Numbered from the stretch's first letter, positions 1 to 9,869 are shown. The stretch: 53,837 nt of DNA from Haplosporangium gracile (GCA_015499985.1 JAAAUF010000140.1:1-53837), one strand, 5' to 3'. Numbers and translations are program-made. Notes: generated by a model not told the origin, from the sequence alone.

Positions 1-612
1 CGGAGGAGGAAGGAAGGAGGTGGAAGTGGGAAGAAAGGACAGAAAAAAAAGAAACAAGAAAAGAGGGAAGAACGGAAAAAGGACTGGAAAGCGATAAAAG
101 CGAAGGATAGGAAAAGGGGTGGAAAAAAAAAGTAATATTACTTTTTTCTTCGCCCAAAATGGAAAGAGTGATTCAGACGGTGTAAACAATTGTCATGACA
201 AATCATAAATGACCTAAATTCAGCGTTTGGGACAAAAAGTAATAGTACTTTTTTTTGGGATTCAAAATAAACAGTACCAGACCCTCTTTCCCTGCTCCTC
301 CTTACTTGACGACCTGTTATGAGAACTCTTGACTTGCGAGTTGTGACTCTAGTCAAAGGAGGGCATGTAAAAATATATTTGAATGTTGGAATTTTGATAG
401 TGGGGCCGTTTTTCTCTACCTTCTCATAAGGCGCATGCCTTAGAAAATGAAGTTTGCTTACAGGCCTAAAAAAAATACTATGGATTTGTAAAGTAAGTTG
501 AATTGCACTCTCAAGTTACTTGAATTGAAATATTCACGTGATGAGAAAAAGAATGAAATTGCCTACTCTTTTTTAAAATTATCTACCGCCCGCATAAAGT
601 GATGGCTAAGAC
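1..612. other. Intergenic, no gene seen
   Basis: The first 120 bases are purine-rich (GGA/GAA) and then become A+T-rich. No reading frame here looks like protein. It holds the two similar palindromes listed separately (126-147 and 234-253) and a CACGTG at 535-540. It lies downstream of the Sel1-repeat gene, whose stop is at 613. Confidence 0.6.
126..147. repeat. 22-bp perfect palindrome, with a related hairpin at 234-253
   Basis: Positions 126-147 are a perfect palindrome: six A, GTAATATTAC, six T. At 234-253 a close relative has an 8-bp stem (AAAAAGTA / TACTTTTT) around a 4-nt loop. Both share the core AAAAAGTAATA and lie about 107 bp apart. They could be termini of a small mobile element, hairpins near a transcript end, or chance in A+T-rich DNA. 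Confidence 0.5.
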
Positions 613-2686
613 TTATTGCTCGTGGCACAATCCCAATAGGAGAATCTTAGCATCCATATAACCTCCCTCAGCTGCGCGGACAAGCCATTCCATCCCCTTC
701 TCGAAGTCTTTGGGAATGCCCTCTCCACGTATATACTTTCTGGCGAGATAGAACTGGGCTTTTGAATAATCATCATTGGCAGCCTTGAGGAACCAGTCCA
801 TTGCTGTCGTGTGATTCTGCTTAACGCCACGACCTTCTTCATACAATAATCCCAAATGAAACAAAGCCAAGTAATTTCCGCGATCTGCGCCCTTGAGATA
901 CCACTCCTTTGCCTTGAGGTAGTCCTGTGGCACACCCCTCCCATGGCAGTACAGGACACCGAGACAAGCCTGAGCCATCGCCACAGAATCTTGGTCGGAT
1001 TTGTGCATATGGTCCAAAAGCCTACGGTCGATGCTTTGGTCATGGTCAGGATCTTGATTAGCGGCCTTGAGGAACCAGTGAAGTGCCTTGGAGTAATCTT
1101 TGGGGGTTCCATCGCCCTCATTGTAAATGCGACCAATATAGAACTGAGCTGTCGCATGATTTTGACGGGCTGCCCTGAGGTACCAATCCATCGCTTTGGC
1201 GTGGTCTTTGGAGACATACTGACCCGTGCCGTACAAACGGCCAAGACGGATCTGAGCGCGCGGCAGTCCTTGTTCAGCGGCCTTGCGGTACCATTCGACG
1301 GCCTTGCGGGGATCCTGAGCAACACCCCGACCCGTTTCGTAAAAGATAGCAACGTTGTATTGTGCGCCTATGTTGCCTTGGATGGCTGACTTGAGCATCC
1401 AGTCTACAGCCAGGCGAGGGTTTTGTGGAACCGGTACGCCTTCGGTGTAAGCCATGGCAAGGAGAGCTTGGGAATTAGGACATCCTTGGTTTGCGGCCTT
1501 GTCGAGCCACTTCATACCTTCAGAGACGTTCCGTCCGGTGCCATTACCAGAGACATAAATCATGTAAAGAGCAGCCTGTGCATCGGGTAGACCCTGTCTA
1601 GCAGCCCTGAGAATCCACTGGTAAGCTTTAATACTGTCTTTGGGAACGCCATGGCCATTAAGGTAAAATAAACCAACTTTGTGTTGGCCAAGAGCGTTTT
1701 GTTGTTGAGCAGCTCGAAGATACCATTTCATCGCGGACTCATAGCTCTTGGAAAATCCGTCAGTCCCGTTTTCATACGCCATTCCTAGTTTCACTTGAGC
1801 TTGGACATCTCCTTGTTTAGCTTTGGAAACGGTTTCCGATGTTGCGTCGTCAATGGTCCGGCTGTTGCTCCGAGTGGAACTCTGTTCTCTTTGCGGTTGA
1901 TCTGTGTCATTTGAGGACCGGGTAGAGGTGTTGTGATCGGCGCAGTTTTCTGCACCCTTGGATACCTGAGGTACTTTTGTTTTCTTCTTCTTCTTCTTTT
2001 TCTTTGAAGACGCAGACGGTATCTCTTTCTCCTCAGACGATGGGGCCAAGTCACCTTCACCGCTTTTACTGACTTCCGAAGTGGGTGTTACGTCCGTTGT
2101 AGAGAGAGTGGGGGCTGGCTGGGATCGCGCTGATGATGGAGATGCCCTTTTTTGCGGTTGGGATTGAGGTGTATCCTCTTGAGGAGATGTTGGCCGGGGA
2201 GGCTGCATTTGAGGTACAGCAGATTCAGGAAGAGCTTCGACTGCTGGCAAGGCTGCTATGACGGTATCCATTGATATCAATGATGGATTCATATAGACGT
2301 CCAGGACAATGTTCGGCATCGCTTCAATCCGACAAGGATCGAGGCTATTATTGTTTTTTTTATGTCGATGGATATGACCGCGTTGGACAATTAACGTTTA
2401 GTCAGTCATATTCTAAAACAAACAAATTGACGAAGCACCCAAATGTCGTTTGAACCTACAATTTAAAGTCTGCTCCTCTGATGAATGGAAGGATCTTGTT
2501 TCCTCGACGAACGTTGGCAGCATCTTTGAAGGCTGCTAGGATATCATCCCAGAAAACTACCATCCTTCCTCCCGTATCGGTATAGACAGCAACAAAGACA
2601 ACATCATCGTTTGTGTTGGTGGTAGCTACCGTATGGATAGGGCGAATAGCCTGCTCAAGATTTTTTGGAGTGTCGGCCTTAGACAT
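613..2686 (-). CDS. Sel1-repeat (TPR-like) protein, two exons
   Basis: Exon 1 is 2686-2460 and exon 2 is 2344-613, with a 115-nt GT-AG intron between them; the product is 652 residues. The join reads ADFKFLDPCRIEAMPNIVLD, a continuous conserved-looking N-terminal segment with VVFWDDIL just before it, so the start at 2686 is preferred over the internal Met at 2319. The N-terminal domain is followed by a Pro/Ser/Thr-rich linker with a run of lysines, then about ten Sel1-like repeats of roughly 36 residues (pattern A..LG..Y..G.GV..D...A..W..KAA..G). Sel1 repeats form alpha-solenoids that act as protein-binding scaffolds. No enzymatic domain and no signal peptide are visible. The binding partner is unknown. 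Large families of such proteins are typical of Mortierella-like fungi (established knowledge, not searched here). Confidence 0.85.
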
Positions 2687-3298
2687 GGTTCCCGCCGAGA
2701 TTGTGGATATGAAGCAGGAAAATAATAGAAGTGAGTAAAGGAAGAGAAGGAAGAGGAATTGGGGGAAACGAAGAGAAAATAAAAGTTAGCAGCGAATGTC
2801 GCAAAGGAATTTATAATTGGTCATGGGGTTGACATGAGAGAAAGTTGCAGAGCTCAACCACACGCTTCAGAAGTTTGCTCAGCTCTGGTGTGGATAACGT
2901 ACGGTGCCGCACCACTCCTGCGCGAAGAGTAGGATTGACCATTCAAGGGAACAGTGTAGAAACTCACGAACCTTTTGTTTTGCCTTTTGCTTTGCCTTTT
3001 GCTTTGACATTTGCATTGTCATTTGCATTGTCATTTGCATTGCCATTTGCATTGCCCTATGCACTGCCCTTTGCATTGCCCTATGCACTGCCCTTGCTTT
3101 GCCTTTTGCTTTACCTTTTGCATTGCCTTTTGCTTTGCCTATTGCTTTGCCTTTTGCTTTGCCTTTTACTTTGCCTTTTGCTTGGACAACAAATTGATCG
3201 TGGTTGCACAAGGAAAATTTCAAGGGAACTAATAGCAAGGTGCAGCATGTGACTTCCCCTTCAATAATTTTGGGAAGCAACAAATTGATCCTGGTTGC
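2687..3298. other. Intergenic with minisatellite
   Basis: This is the upstream region of the Sel1-repeat gene. It contains the minisatellite at 2975-3182 and a 24-bp direct repeat (3187-3210 and 3278-3301, one mismatch). The second copy abuts the 28S rRNA fragment. Long frames on both strands here simply translate the repeat (Lys/Gly/Ala/Met or Cys/Phe/Ala strings) and are not called as genes. Confidence 0.6.
2975..3182. repeat. Imperfect minisatellite, 6/12-bp units
   Basis: About 200 bp is built from variants of TTTGC(T/A)TTGCC and CATTTGCATTG arranged head to tail. Units drift gradually: CTTTTGCTTTGC, then CATTTGCATTGT, then CCTATGCACTGC, then back to CTTTTGCTTTGC. This looks like slippage expansion of a short unit. 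Because the unit is a multiple of three, all frames stay open. I do not regard it as coding. Confidence 0.75.
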
Positions 3299-3660
3299 AC
3301 ATTGCTCTTGATCCTTCGATGTCGGCTCTTCCTACCATACTGAAGCAGAACTCAGTAAGCGTTGGATTGTTCATCCATTAATAGGGAACAGGACCTGGGG
3401 TTTAGACCGCCGTGAGACAGGTTAGTTTTACCCTGCTGATGAAATGTTGCTGCAATAGTAATTGAACTTTGTCCTCAAGGAACCGTTCATTCGGATAATT
3501 GGTATTTGGGCCTGCCTGAGCAGGCAATGGCCCGAAGCTATCATCCGCTGGCTTATGGCTGAACGCCTCCAAGTCAGAACCCGTGCTACAACGCGACGAT
3601 TACCGCCTTGGCCATTTTTAGTTGAATACGGATAGACCTACGGTCCAGAATCATACGAAC
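3299..3660 (+). pseudogene. Truncated 28S rRNA pseudogene (3' domain)
   Basis: The stretch matches from memory the 3' part of fungal 25S/28S rRNA in the right order. Recognisable blocks are TTCGATGTCGGCTCTTCCTA (3314-3333), GTAAGCGTTGGATTGTTCA, TAGGGAACAGGACCTGGGGT, GACAGGTTAGTTTTACCC, AATAGTAATTGAACTT, AACCGTTCATTCGGATAATT, and TGGCTGAACGCCTCCAAGTC near 3558. It is not functional. The sarcin-ricin loop, universally AGTACGAGAGGA, is degraded here to TGTCCTCAAGGA (about 3470-3481), and other invariant positions are changed (CTAGAACGC is CTACAACGC). Only about 360 nt remain and no 18S, 5.8S or ITS flanks it. It is an ectopic rDNA insertion that has drifted. The left border coincides with a 24-bp direct repeat; the right border is uncertain. 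Confidence 0.9.
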
Positions 3661-4330
3661 ATGGGGTTATGTTGGAGAGTGGAAAAGCTTTCTGACATTC
3701 CCACTAATGTTAATTTCAAATATAGTCAAAGATAAATCCAATGCACTCTCATATCTTTTTTGTTTCTTCTTTCAGGCTCAAAGTTCACCCTCACTTCACA
3801 TTCATTCCTTGCCTAATCCTCAACATCCGCATCTCTGCTACTCTTAATCCATATCTACTCTGAATATATCTACCGACGACAAGTAGCAGCAGCCTCCGCA
3901 TTACACTATTCGCTGTCATTAAACCTTCTGATGCATTGAACTTCCTGTAATTAAATTAGAGAGGGATGGCTGGAATTCAAAGTTAAGGGGAGTTTATTTG
4001 TTTTAACGCACTAATTCCATGTAAGGCGAATTTTTTAATATTAATACGTCCATACCTTCCGAACGCCAACTTGAGGACCGAGACTGACTGAAATTAATAG
4101 CATTCTCCTCGTCTACCTCATGGCAGTTGCTCCTCCTCCGCTTTAGATCATGGAATGCTATCCTTTCATCCGTCAATTTAAATGAGATTATCGAGTAAAT
4201 ACATGGAATTGACACGACAGGAGAGATAATATAAACAAAATTGCACCCAAATTTTGGATGCAAAACAGGGAAGGGGATAGTATCATCAGATTCCTGGGTT
4301 TTGCACTCGAGACCATCGGTTTTGAGCAAG
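3661..4330. other. Intergenic, no gene seen
   Basis: A+T-rich sequence with no convincing frame. A continuation of the frame of the degenerate gene at 4331-5193 reaches into 4240-4330 but loses any protein-like character. Nothing else can be supported. Confidence 0.5.
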
Positions 4331-5193
4331 ACTAAGATGAAAATGTTAAGTAAAAATACACACAAAAATATATCAATCCATATATACAAAATCCTCACAT
4401 AACTGTCACTAACCTTCCAGAAGCGTTGCATCATCCTCTTCGTCACTCTTACCCTCACAGCCATCCACTACTTTCTGGTCGAGTAATCCCCTCCCATCAC
4501 CTGAAAAAAATTCTTCACACGCCATCTTTGCTTGCATGACCCCTGCATCTTGAACAATAACTCCGGCGCGCCTGACGATCATCTCAGCATTCAGCTGCAA
4601 AGCTCTGTCCGCCCAAAATTTGATCTGTCTGTGTTCCTGAAAGTCCTGCAATGCTTTCTTCAGGCTCTCTCATCGACGAATGCGAATAGTAGGGTTCTCC
4701 AAGAGTGACTCGAAATCCCGAGTGGCAGACTCTTCATCGAAATAGTCAAACCGACGTACAAAATTTGCAAAGAAAACATGCTTCCCGTCCTGCTTCTTAT
4801 CGAGTGCCCATGTTAAATATGCTGATGCCGCCGACATCTTGCACGTGATCGATATCCGCGATCGTATACACTTGAAAAAAAAGACATTAGAACATGGAGT
4901 TGAACCATCTTTGTATTCTTTGAGCTCTTTATTGGGCATAACCAGACAGAATAGCCACATGGCGCCTCTGACTGCATTGCCATGAAGAACCTTTCTGCAG
5001 ACCACCAATGTCGTAGCCTCTTCTCACTCGGCAGAGCCTGGAGTATACCTGCTGGAGTTAAAGGAGCGGGGCCACTCATGACAAGGTGTTTCTGTGCGGT
5101 CATTATGGGATAATAAAGATTACCTTCAACTGGACGAGCCTTTAATGTATCAAGGAGTGGCCAAGAAAAGAGGGCACAATGCCGCGAAAACAA
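4331..5193 (-). pseudogene. Degenerate gene of unknown family
   Basis: Protein-like sequence runs on the minus strand in pieces. Piece 1 (about 5100-5010) reads LTPAGILQALPSEKR. Near 5008 the sense moves to another frame, which reads VVCRKVLHGNAVRGAMWLFC and continues. After a gap that may be an intron it reads FANFVRRFDYFDEESATRDF and so on. An in-frame TGA at 4670-4672 interrupts what is otherwise one frame: residues before it end NPTIRIRR and after it read ESLKKALQDFQEHRQIKFWA. A plausible 82-nt GT-AG intron (4413-4332) follows LLE. One frameshift plus one stop suggest a recently decayed gene. I do not recognise the family. The sequence looks soluble, rich in charged residues, with no signal peptide. 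Confidence 0.5.
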
Positions 5194-5261
5194 GGAGGAT
5201 GAGGAAGTGGTATTGGAAGGAATGTGCTGGAGAGAGAAAACAGGTAGCGAATGTATTTGTG

Positions 5262-5281
5262 AGTGTGTGTGTGTGTGTGTA
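5262..5281. repeat. (GT)n microsatellite
   Basis: A simple GT dinucleotide run in intergenic DNA between the degenerate gene and the membrane-protein exons. No function is implied. Confidence 0.8.
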
Positions 5282-5413
5282 AGGACATACTATTGCTGAT
5301 GAAGATATGAGACAAACTCTGCGAAGATATAAGGTATATTTAATCGAAGTGCTGCACTTTTACTATGAAAATTGCAGCATTATGCAAAATGGACTGTAGT
5401 CTATTTGTTCTGC

Positions 5414-5923
5414 TCACGACAAAAGAGGTGTGTTTTCTCCGCGCTGATCTTGCGCAGGTGCCGGATGGGTCTTCTTCAGCCAGTGCAACCACACGCCCAT
5501 TAGGATACAGATAATGACTGGAAATATTGCGAGTCCAAAAATTGCATTGGTGACGAATATCATTTTGCGCTGCTGGTCGGCTGGGAAGGAGTCACCAAAA
5601 ATAGTTAAGACAATCGTCAATGGGGTGGATAGGATGTAGAAAAAGGCGAATATAAGGAATGTTGTGCGCATGCTACTTGGAGGTTCCTTGTAAGCCTTAT
5701 AAGAAAATGCACCTCCCCCAAAAAGAAGCCACGAGCACTGTACGAGGACCAGGGAGGAGTAATCAGTGTCTGGCGAATGGGAAGCGTCTATAGCGTCTAA
5801 AGGGATTGATTCGTTTCATTAGTTTCATTCATATTGTTAAAGTCAAGGTTATAAAAATGCATACAGGCTTTACCATTGACTGAAGCATCTGCTGTAATTC
5901 GAACCAACATGCCATGATTAATA
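5414..5923 (-). CDS. Multi-pass membrane protein, C-terminal exons only
   Basis: Two exons join in phase: 5923-5874 (acceptor CTCTTTACAG, donor GGTAAAG) and 5796-5414. The internal exon reads NHGMLVRITADASVN and the junction restores DAIDASHSPDTDYSSLV. The last exon has about three membrane-spanning segments, around SSLVLVQCSWLLFGGG, TTFLIFAFFYILSTPLTIVL and NAIFGLAIFPVIICILMGVW, followed by a short charged tail ending ENTPLLS. The layout resembles the last helices of seven-pass proteins, but I cannot name the family. A further upstream exon may lie near 6050-6010 (reading RPGAWTGKLKM), but its splicing is unresolved, and the foldback element begins about 85 bp beyond it. No 5' end was found, so the gene may be cut off by that insertion. 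Confidence 0.5.
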
Positions 5924-6136
5924 CTGTAAAGAGCAAGAGATTCATAATGTGGTGTGGAGAAAGGTCATGAGTTCGAATGGCGGATGAGGAATTGTTCGAC
6001 TTATTTATTTGGCATTCCCTGTTGACCATTTTCAATTTTCCCGTCCATGCGCCTGGTCGAACTAAAAGGATAAGTCCGAGTCAAATATTATCCAATCGGA
6101 TGACGGACCTTTGGTCAAGAAAAGATTGAAGAAGTC

Positions 6137-6512
6137 GATTGTGGGCTTGAAGGGACACTGAAACATTTTAAATTAAAGTTTTTCCACCATCCCTTGCGCC
6201 ATCGATTGTGGGCTAGAAAGGACGCTGTAACATTCCAAGTTGAAGTTTTCCCGCCGTCCTTTGCGCCATCAACTATTTCAAAGCCGCTTTAAAAGTGGGG
6301 AAACCGGAAGTGCCACCAAAAAAATAATCAATCATATCACCAGAAAAACCCCTCATTTTTTCCAACTTTTCTACTTCCCTGCTGCAAAGGACAGCAGGAA
6401 AATTTCAACTTGGAATATTTAAATAGAGCCCGCGAGCTCTATCCTTTCAAGCCCACAATCGATGGCGCAAAGGACGGCGGAAAAACTCTAATTTAGAATC
6501 CTTTCTAGCCCA
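6137..6512. mobile_element. Foldback / MITE-like element with 66-bp subrepeats
   Basis: The left arm consists of two 66-bp direct copies, 6137-6202 and 6203-6268, each starting CGATTGTGGGCT and ending TTGCGCCAT. The right arm, about 6380-6512, carries the reverse complements: GCAAAGGACAGCAGG then TTCAACTTGGAAT, TTTCAAGCCCACAATCG (ending 6461), ATGGCGCAAAGGACGGCGG (from 6462), and CTTTCTAGCCCA ending at 6512. The two arms can pair into a long hairpin around a spacer of roughly 110 bp. There is no coding capacity. This is the architecture of a non-autonomous foldback or MITE-type element. A target-site duplication was not obvious. Confidence 0.8.
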
Positions 6513-6838
6513 ATGCGTAGACTATCAGCTGCGGTCCTTATTCCGCAAAAAAGGATAACACTCACTGGTCGCGAAGCACGGTTGGAAAACTTAAAGAATA
6601 ATCAGGAAAATTTTTATCTTTTTACCTTTTACAATCACCCGGTACTTTTCACACTATTCGACAGTCGTCTTTCCAGCTCATCCCAAATCCAAAATAAAGA
6701 TCTCTAAAATCACTACCCGTATCCTTGCCGGTCATCTTTTGGCGATCGTCATTCAAGCTGGTACGATGGACTGGAAGGATTTGAATTACAATCAAGCTTA
6801 TCAGGCTGGACTGATAGTCACAAATTTGCAGAGTTTGG

Positions 6839-7192
6839 TCCCATGGCGAGTGCGCGGTTGCCGTTGGTGGTCTTGCAGTGGTTTCCGTTGGCGGTGTAGC
6901 ATGCTTGACCAGTGGAGTTTGCGAAGCGACGCCATATTTGGCGTGGACATTGGCATCATTCGATATCATCCTTTTCCAGTGGGCTCAGCAGGCATGCGAC
7001 CAAATAGGCAATTTCGACGGACACAAGTTCGCTGTAGAGTGTGGCACCGCCTCATTCGTGATGAAGCATTTAAAAGTTAGTGGCGTCTCAGCTGGTATCA
7101 GAAACTTTTACAAGCAGCAATGCTCGGACACCTGCACAACTCCCAAGATTTGCAAATGTTATAAACCCATGAAGATTGATGGATCAGTTTAG
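6839..7192 (+). pseudogene. Cysteine-rich secreted-type ORF, probably 5'-damaged
   Basis: The frame ending at TAG 7190-7192 reads CLTSGVCEATPYLAW, FDGHKFAVECGTASFVMKHL and NFYKQQCSDTCTTPKICKC. There are several cysteines in the last 110 residues, typical of small secreted fungal proteins. It has no good ATG in frame; the open frame runs back through VAVGGLAVVSVGGVAC. A different frame just upstream (about 6766-6840) reads WKDLNYNQAYQAGLIVTNLQ, which also looks protein-like, so a frameshift near 6835 or a missed short intron could join them. The family is unrecognised. It lies just downstream of the foldback element. Confidence 0.35.
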
Positions 7193-7376
7193 AATCTTAG
7201 GAACTAGTCTGTACACGTTTCTCCTCCCCCCCCCCTTCGGAACCAGGATGGGGTCTTGTTCTCTACAGGATTCTAGAGAGCAGGCTACATCTTGGTTTGT
7301 CAGTCTTGCAATTGAAGAATCAATCAACTAAAGACTCACAACGCATAGTTAGCTTGTTGATTTGCAACTTTGACAT

Positions 7377-7424
7377 GTAAATAGCACGAGAAAATGAAGA
7401 AATTACGGGAGTTGTCGGACTATA
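7377..7424 (+). repeat. Dispersed repeat, copy 1
   Basis: GTAAATAGCACGAGAAAATG through GTTGTCGGACTATA is shared with 13976-14029, with two small indels between the copies. Both copies lie in the same orientation in intergenic DNA 6.6 kb apart. Too short to classify; possibly fragments of one transposable element. Confidence 0.75.
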
Positions 7425-7721
7425 AAAAAGTCTAGAAGTTAGTGGCGTCGCCACGTGACTGAATCAGCGTGTGCCTTAAGGGGAGTTGCCCTTGGTTGGC
7501 CGAGTCGTGCCGGGCGTGGCAGGGTCACTCGTCGAGGAAGAGGGAGAAGGGAAAGTGGAGCTTCTCCCTGTAACCTCTGTATTTGAAAGCGTGTCTTCAG
7601 ATCGACGGCCATAACTCAAATAGCGGGCGGACGAAAAAAGGATGTATATATGAGCGTATGTGTGTGTGTGTATGTGTTCTTTCTCAATATGGCGAATAAA
7701 GACGGTAACTCTCAAGACCTT

Positions 7722-7850
7722 CCTGCTCGTATCGTGGAAAGAAAGGTGCTTTATGTCAATAGCTATTCTCCAAAGACTAGAAACTACTATTGCTGCCAAT
7801 GATCAAAAGGGTATAGTGCCTACCTGCTCGCATCGTGGAAAGAAAGGTGC
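7722..7850 (+). repeat. 28-bp direct repeat pair, offset 101 bp
   Basis: CCTGCTCG(T/C)ATCGTGGAAAG followed by AAAGGTGC occurs at 7722-7749 and again at 7823-7850 with a single mismatch. The 73 bp between them is unrelated. No coding function is seen. Confidence 0.75.
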
Positions 7851-8434
7851 CTTTCCAGACACTCGCAGGCCAGCGCGTAAAATAGCCAAATGGCCATCAG
7901 AAGCTAAGCCACTCCAAATCACCACATCAGAGTGAACTCTGAAAATAGGCAGCCTCCATCGACTTTACCACCTTTATTCAATTTCTCGCTATTTCTTGTT
8001 CAGCATGGACTTTTTCCTCGCCCGACCAGACGAGTCAAGCTGGTCACCTACTGCAATAGCTGTAGGCAAAGTCAGAGGAACAAGGAAGAACAGAGGCTGG
8101 ATCAATGATGGGGTTTATTATTACTATGATTCAGCTATATAAATACAAGTAAGGGGAGCCGACGCCTAGGGATCAAGTCAAAGGGAGTCAGAGAGAGCGT
8201 AGAGTAATTAACAGAATGATAAGGAGATAGCTAATTAAATGCCGATCGTGGAGCTATCCTGTTGCACGTACTCGTTTGGTTTCCTTTACACTATCGAGCA
8301 AATCGGCCACTCCTTCAGGCCCTGTGATTCAATGGATAAGAGCATAAAATGTCGAGTCCAACAAATTACTTATCCAGTTTTTTTTCCATCAATAGGAGAA
8401 TTTTGTAGAAAGCATTGATCAGGCGGCATGGAAG

Positions 8435-9780
8435 TAGGGTTCCTCAAACGTCGAATCGAATCGAATTCGATTCAACTTTCATTCAACTCGATGAAATTCG
8501 GTTCGATTCGAATGAATTCGATGGTCCTCTGGGATAGTGCTATGTTGTCATATCCATATCACTCACACAATATTACTTGACAATAGATCTTCCACATCCT
8601 TTCTCTCCTTTCCAATATCTCTTTCTTCTATCGCTTGTCATTCCTATTCACTTCCAAGGATATGGCTCATTCATCTCAATCATCGCAGTCTTCGGCTACC
8701 TTGTTTGACCCTGTAATGTAACCCGCTTAGTTGATTTTGATCATTATATCTTTTTCTGCAGCCAGATGCTAATTTTCTGCAGCCGGATACCAAATACCTT
8801 AATAACTATCCTATGCTATCTTTGTTTTATTATACTATAGGCCTTGGGGGTAAGAGATGAGGAGGAGGTTGCTGTTGATCGACAAAGCATTACCCTAGAT
8901 CAAGAGAGTATTGGCTCTGTCTCCACATTCAACCTTCCATCTCCAGTGCTCTCATTAAAGGGTGCAAAGTCAAATAAGGAAAAGAAGAGCAGTTGGATTT
9001 GGCGCTGGGCCGAGAAGCGAACCGATGATGTCGATAATGTCAGTATCTACTATTTAGCCCCAGGCTGCTCACAAAAAAAGGGATGGGCGTCGATTGGGAG
9101 CTCCACCAGCAATATCAGAAATCATCCCATAAGCGGTCATCATCTTAATCCACACGATTCAAAGGATTGCGCCTACATAGCTCAAAAACGATCCTCAGCT
9201 CGTTTTTCAACAGATGCGCTCGAACTGAACATCTGTAAAATGCTGGTCTATCACAAGCTGCCCTGCATCTTTGTCCAGTCTCCTTTGCTAAAGGAGCTAC
9301 TCGAACTTGCACATGCGGCCCCCTCTACAGATGACATAAAATTCATCTAATGACACTATTGCCAGAAGGGTACGTGGACTTTATGTAAATGAACAAAAGA
9401 ATATGTTAAATCAAATGTATATCTTTGTAATAATGCAACTGTTTCTTTATCAATAACCATGATATGGCCATTTTTCAATGCAGATGTCAAAATTGCATAG
9501 GGAATATGAGAACCGTATTCGTAACACACTCGCGACAGTGCCCAAGGTTGCTTTCACTCTAGATGGCTGGACAAGCCCCTTTCAAGTGTCATCTCTTGCT
9601 ATTACTACTCATTGGATCGATGATAACTGGGCACAGCAGGATGTCACCCTGGACTCTGAACATCTAAAAGGTTCGCACACGGGCGAGGCGTTGATGCGTT
9701 CGTCAAGGCTGTGGAGCGCTATGCATGGAAAAAAGAAAAGTAAGATATCAATCGCCTCACAGCAATGTATTTTGACGTGA
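8435..9780 (+). mobile_element. hAT DNA transposon relic, 5' part
   Basis: The 5' end at about 8435 starts TAGGG and is followed by a subterminal cluster of TCGAATC / GATTCGA motifs (8450-8522), as in many fungal and plant hAT elements. A decayed transposase gene follows (8662-9778). The element stops within the catalytic region, and no matching 3' terminal inverted repeat or 8-bp target duplication was found before the COX23-like gene at 9977. It is therefore a truncated, immobile copy. Confidence 0.75.
8662..9778 (+). pseudogene. hAT transposase pseudogene (BED finger + start of catalytic domain)
   Basis: Exon 1, 8662-8712, reads MAHSSQSSQSSATLFDP. A 128-nt GT-AG intron leads in phase to 8841. 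Then comes a BED-type zinc-finger-like segment (WIWRWAEKR, C...C, GSSTSNIRNHPISGHH), an N-terminal dimer region, and a jump of frame near 9345. After the stop at 9348, the +1 frame reads NDTIARRVRGLYVNEQKNML, a classic hAT block. A second apparent intron ends at 9477. The next exon has KVAFTLDGWTSPFQVSSLAI with the catalytic-region Asp-Gly-Trp-Thr, then ITTHWIDDNW and SEHLKGSHTGE. A second frameshift near 9690 is needed to continue with DAFVKAVERYAWKKE. The RNase-H-like remainder and the C-terminal hATC dimerisation domain are absent. Not functional. Confidence 0.85.
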
Positions 9781-9863
9781 AACCATGTAAGTTCGCGATG
9801 AAGAGCCAAACTATTGCTAAAAGGACGAGTAGGAGACTCACGGCGATCGAAAATCATATAGAT

Positions 9864-9869
9864 CACGTG
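9864..9869. promoter_or_regulatory. CACGTG E-box upstream of the COX23-like gene
   Basis: A CACGTG palindrome lies 108 bp before the ATG at 9977. bHLH factors such as Cbf1 bind this site in yeasts. CACGTG is common across the window, so function here is only a guess. Confidence 0.25.

Larger units (their letters stand above)
7193..8434. other. Intergenic, repeats only
   Basis: No gene is supportable. Contents: one copy of a dispersed repeat (7377-7424), a 28-bp direct repeat (7722-7749 and 7823-7850), a short (GT)n tract near 7660, and a poly-C run near 7223. The region ends at the 5' terminus of the hAT relic. Confidence 0.6.

Noticed and set aside
856..1389. 177-codon frame on plus strand
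   Set aside because: Antisense shadow of the Sel1-repeat gene.
2845..3283. Open frames on both strands giving KGKAKG or CFAFCF strings
   Set aside because: They only translate the minisatellite with a unit divisible by three; no conserved protein character.
5940..5985. tRNA-like T-arm (GAGTTCGAATGG)
   Set aside because: The T stem does not pair and no D or anticodon arm fits upstream; overlaps the membrane-protein intron.
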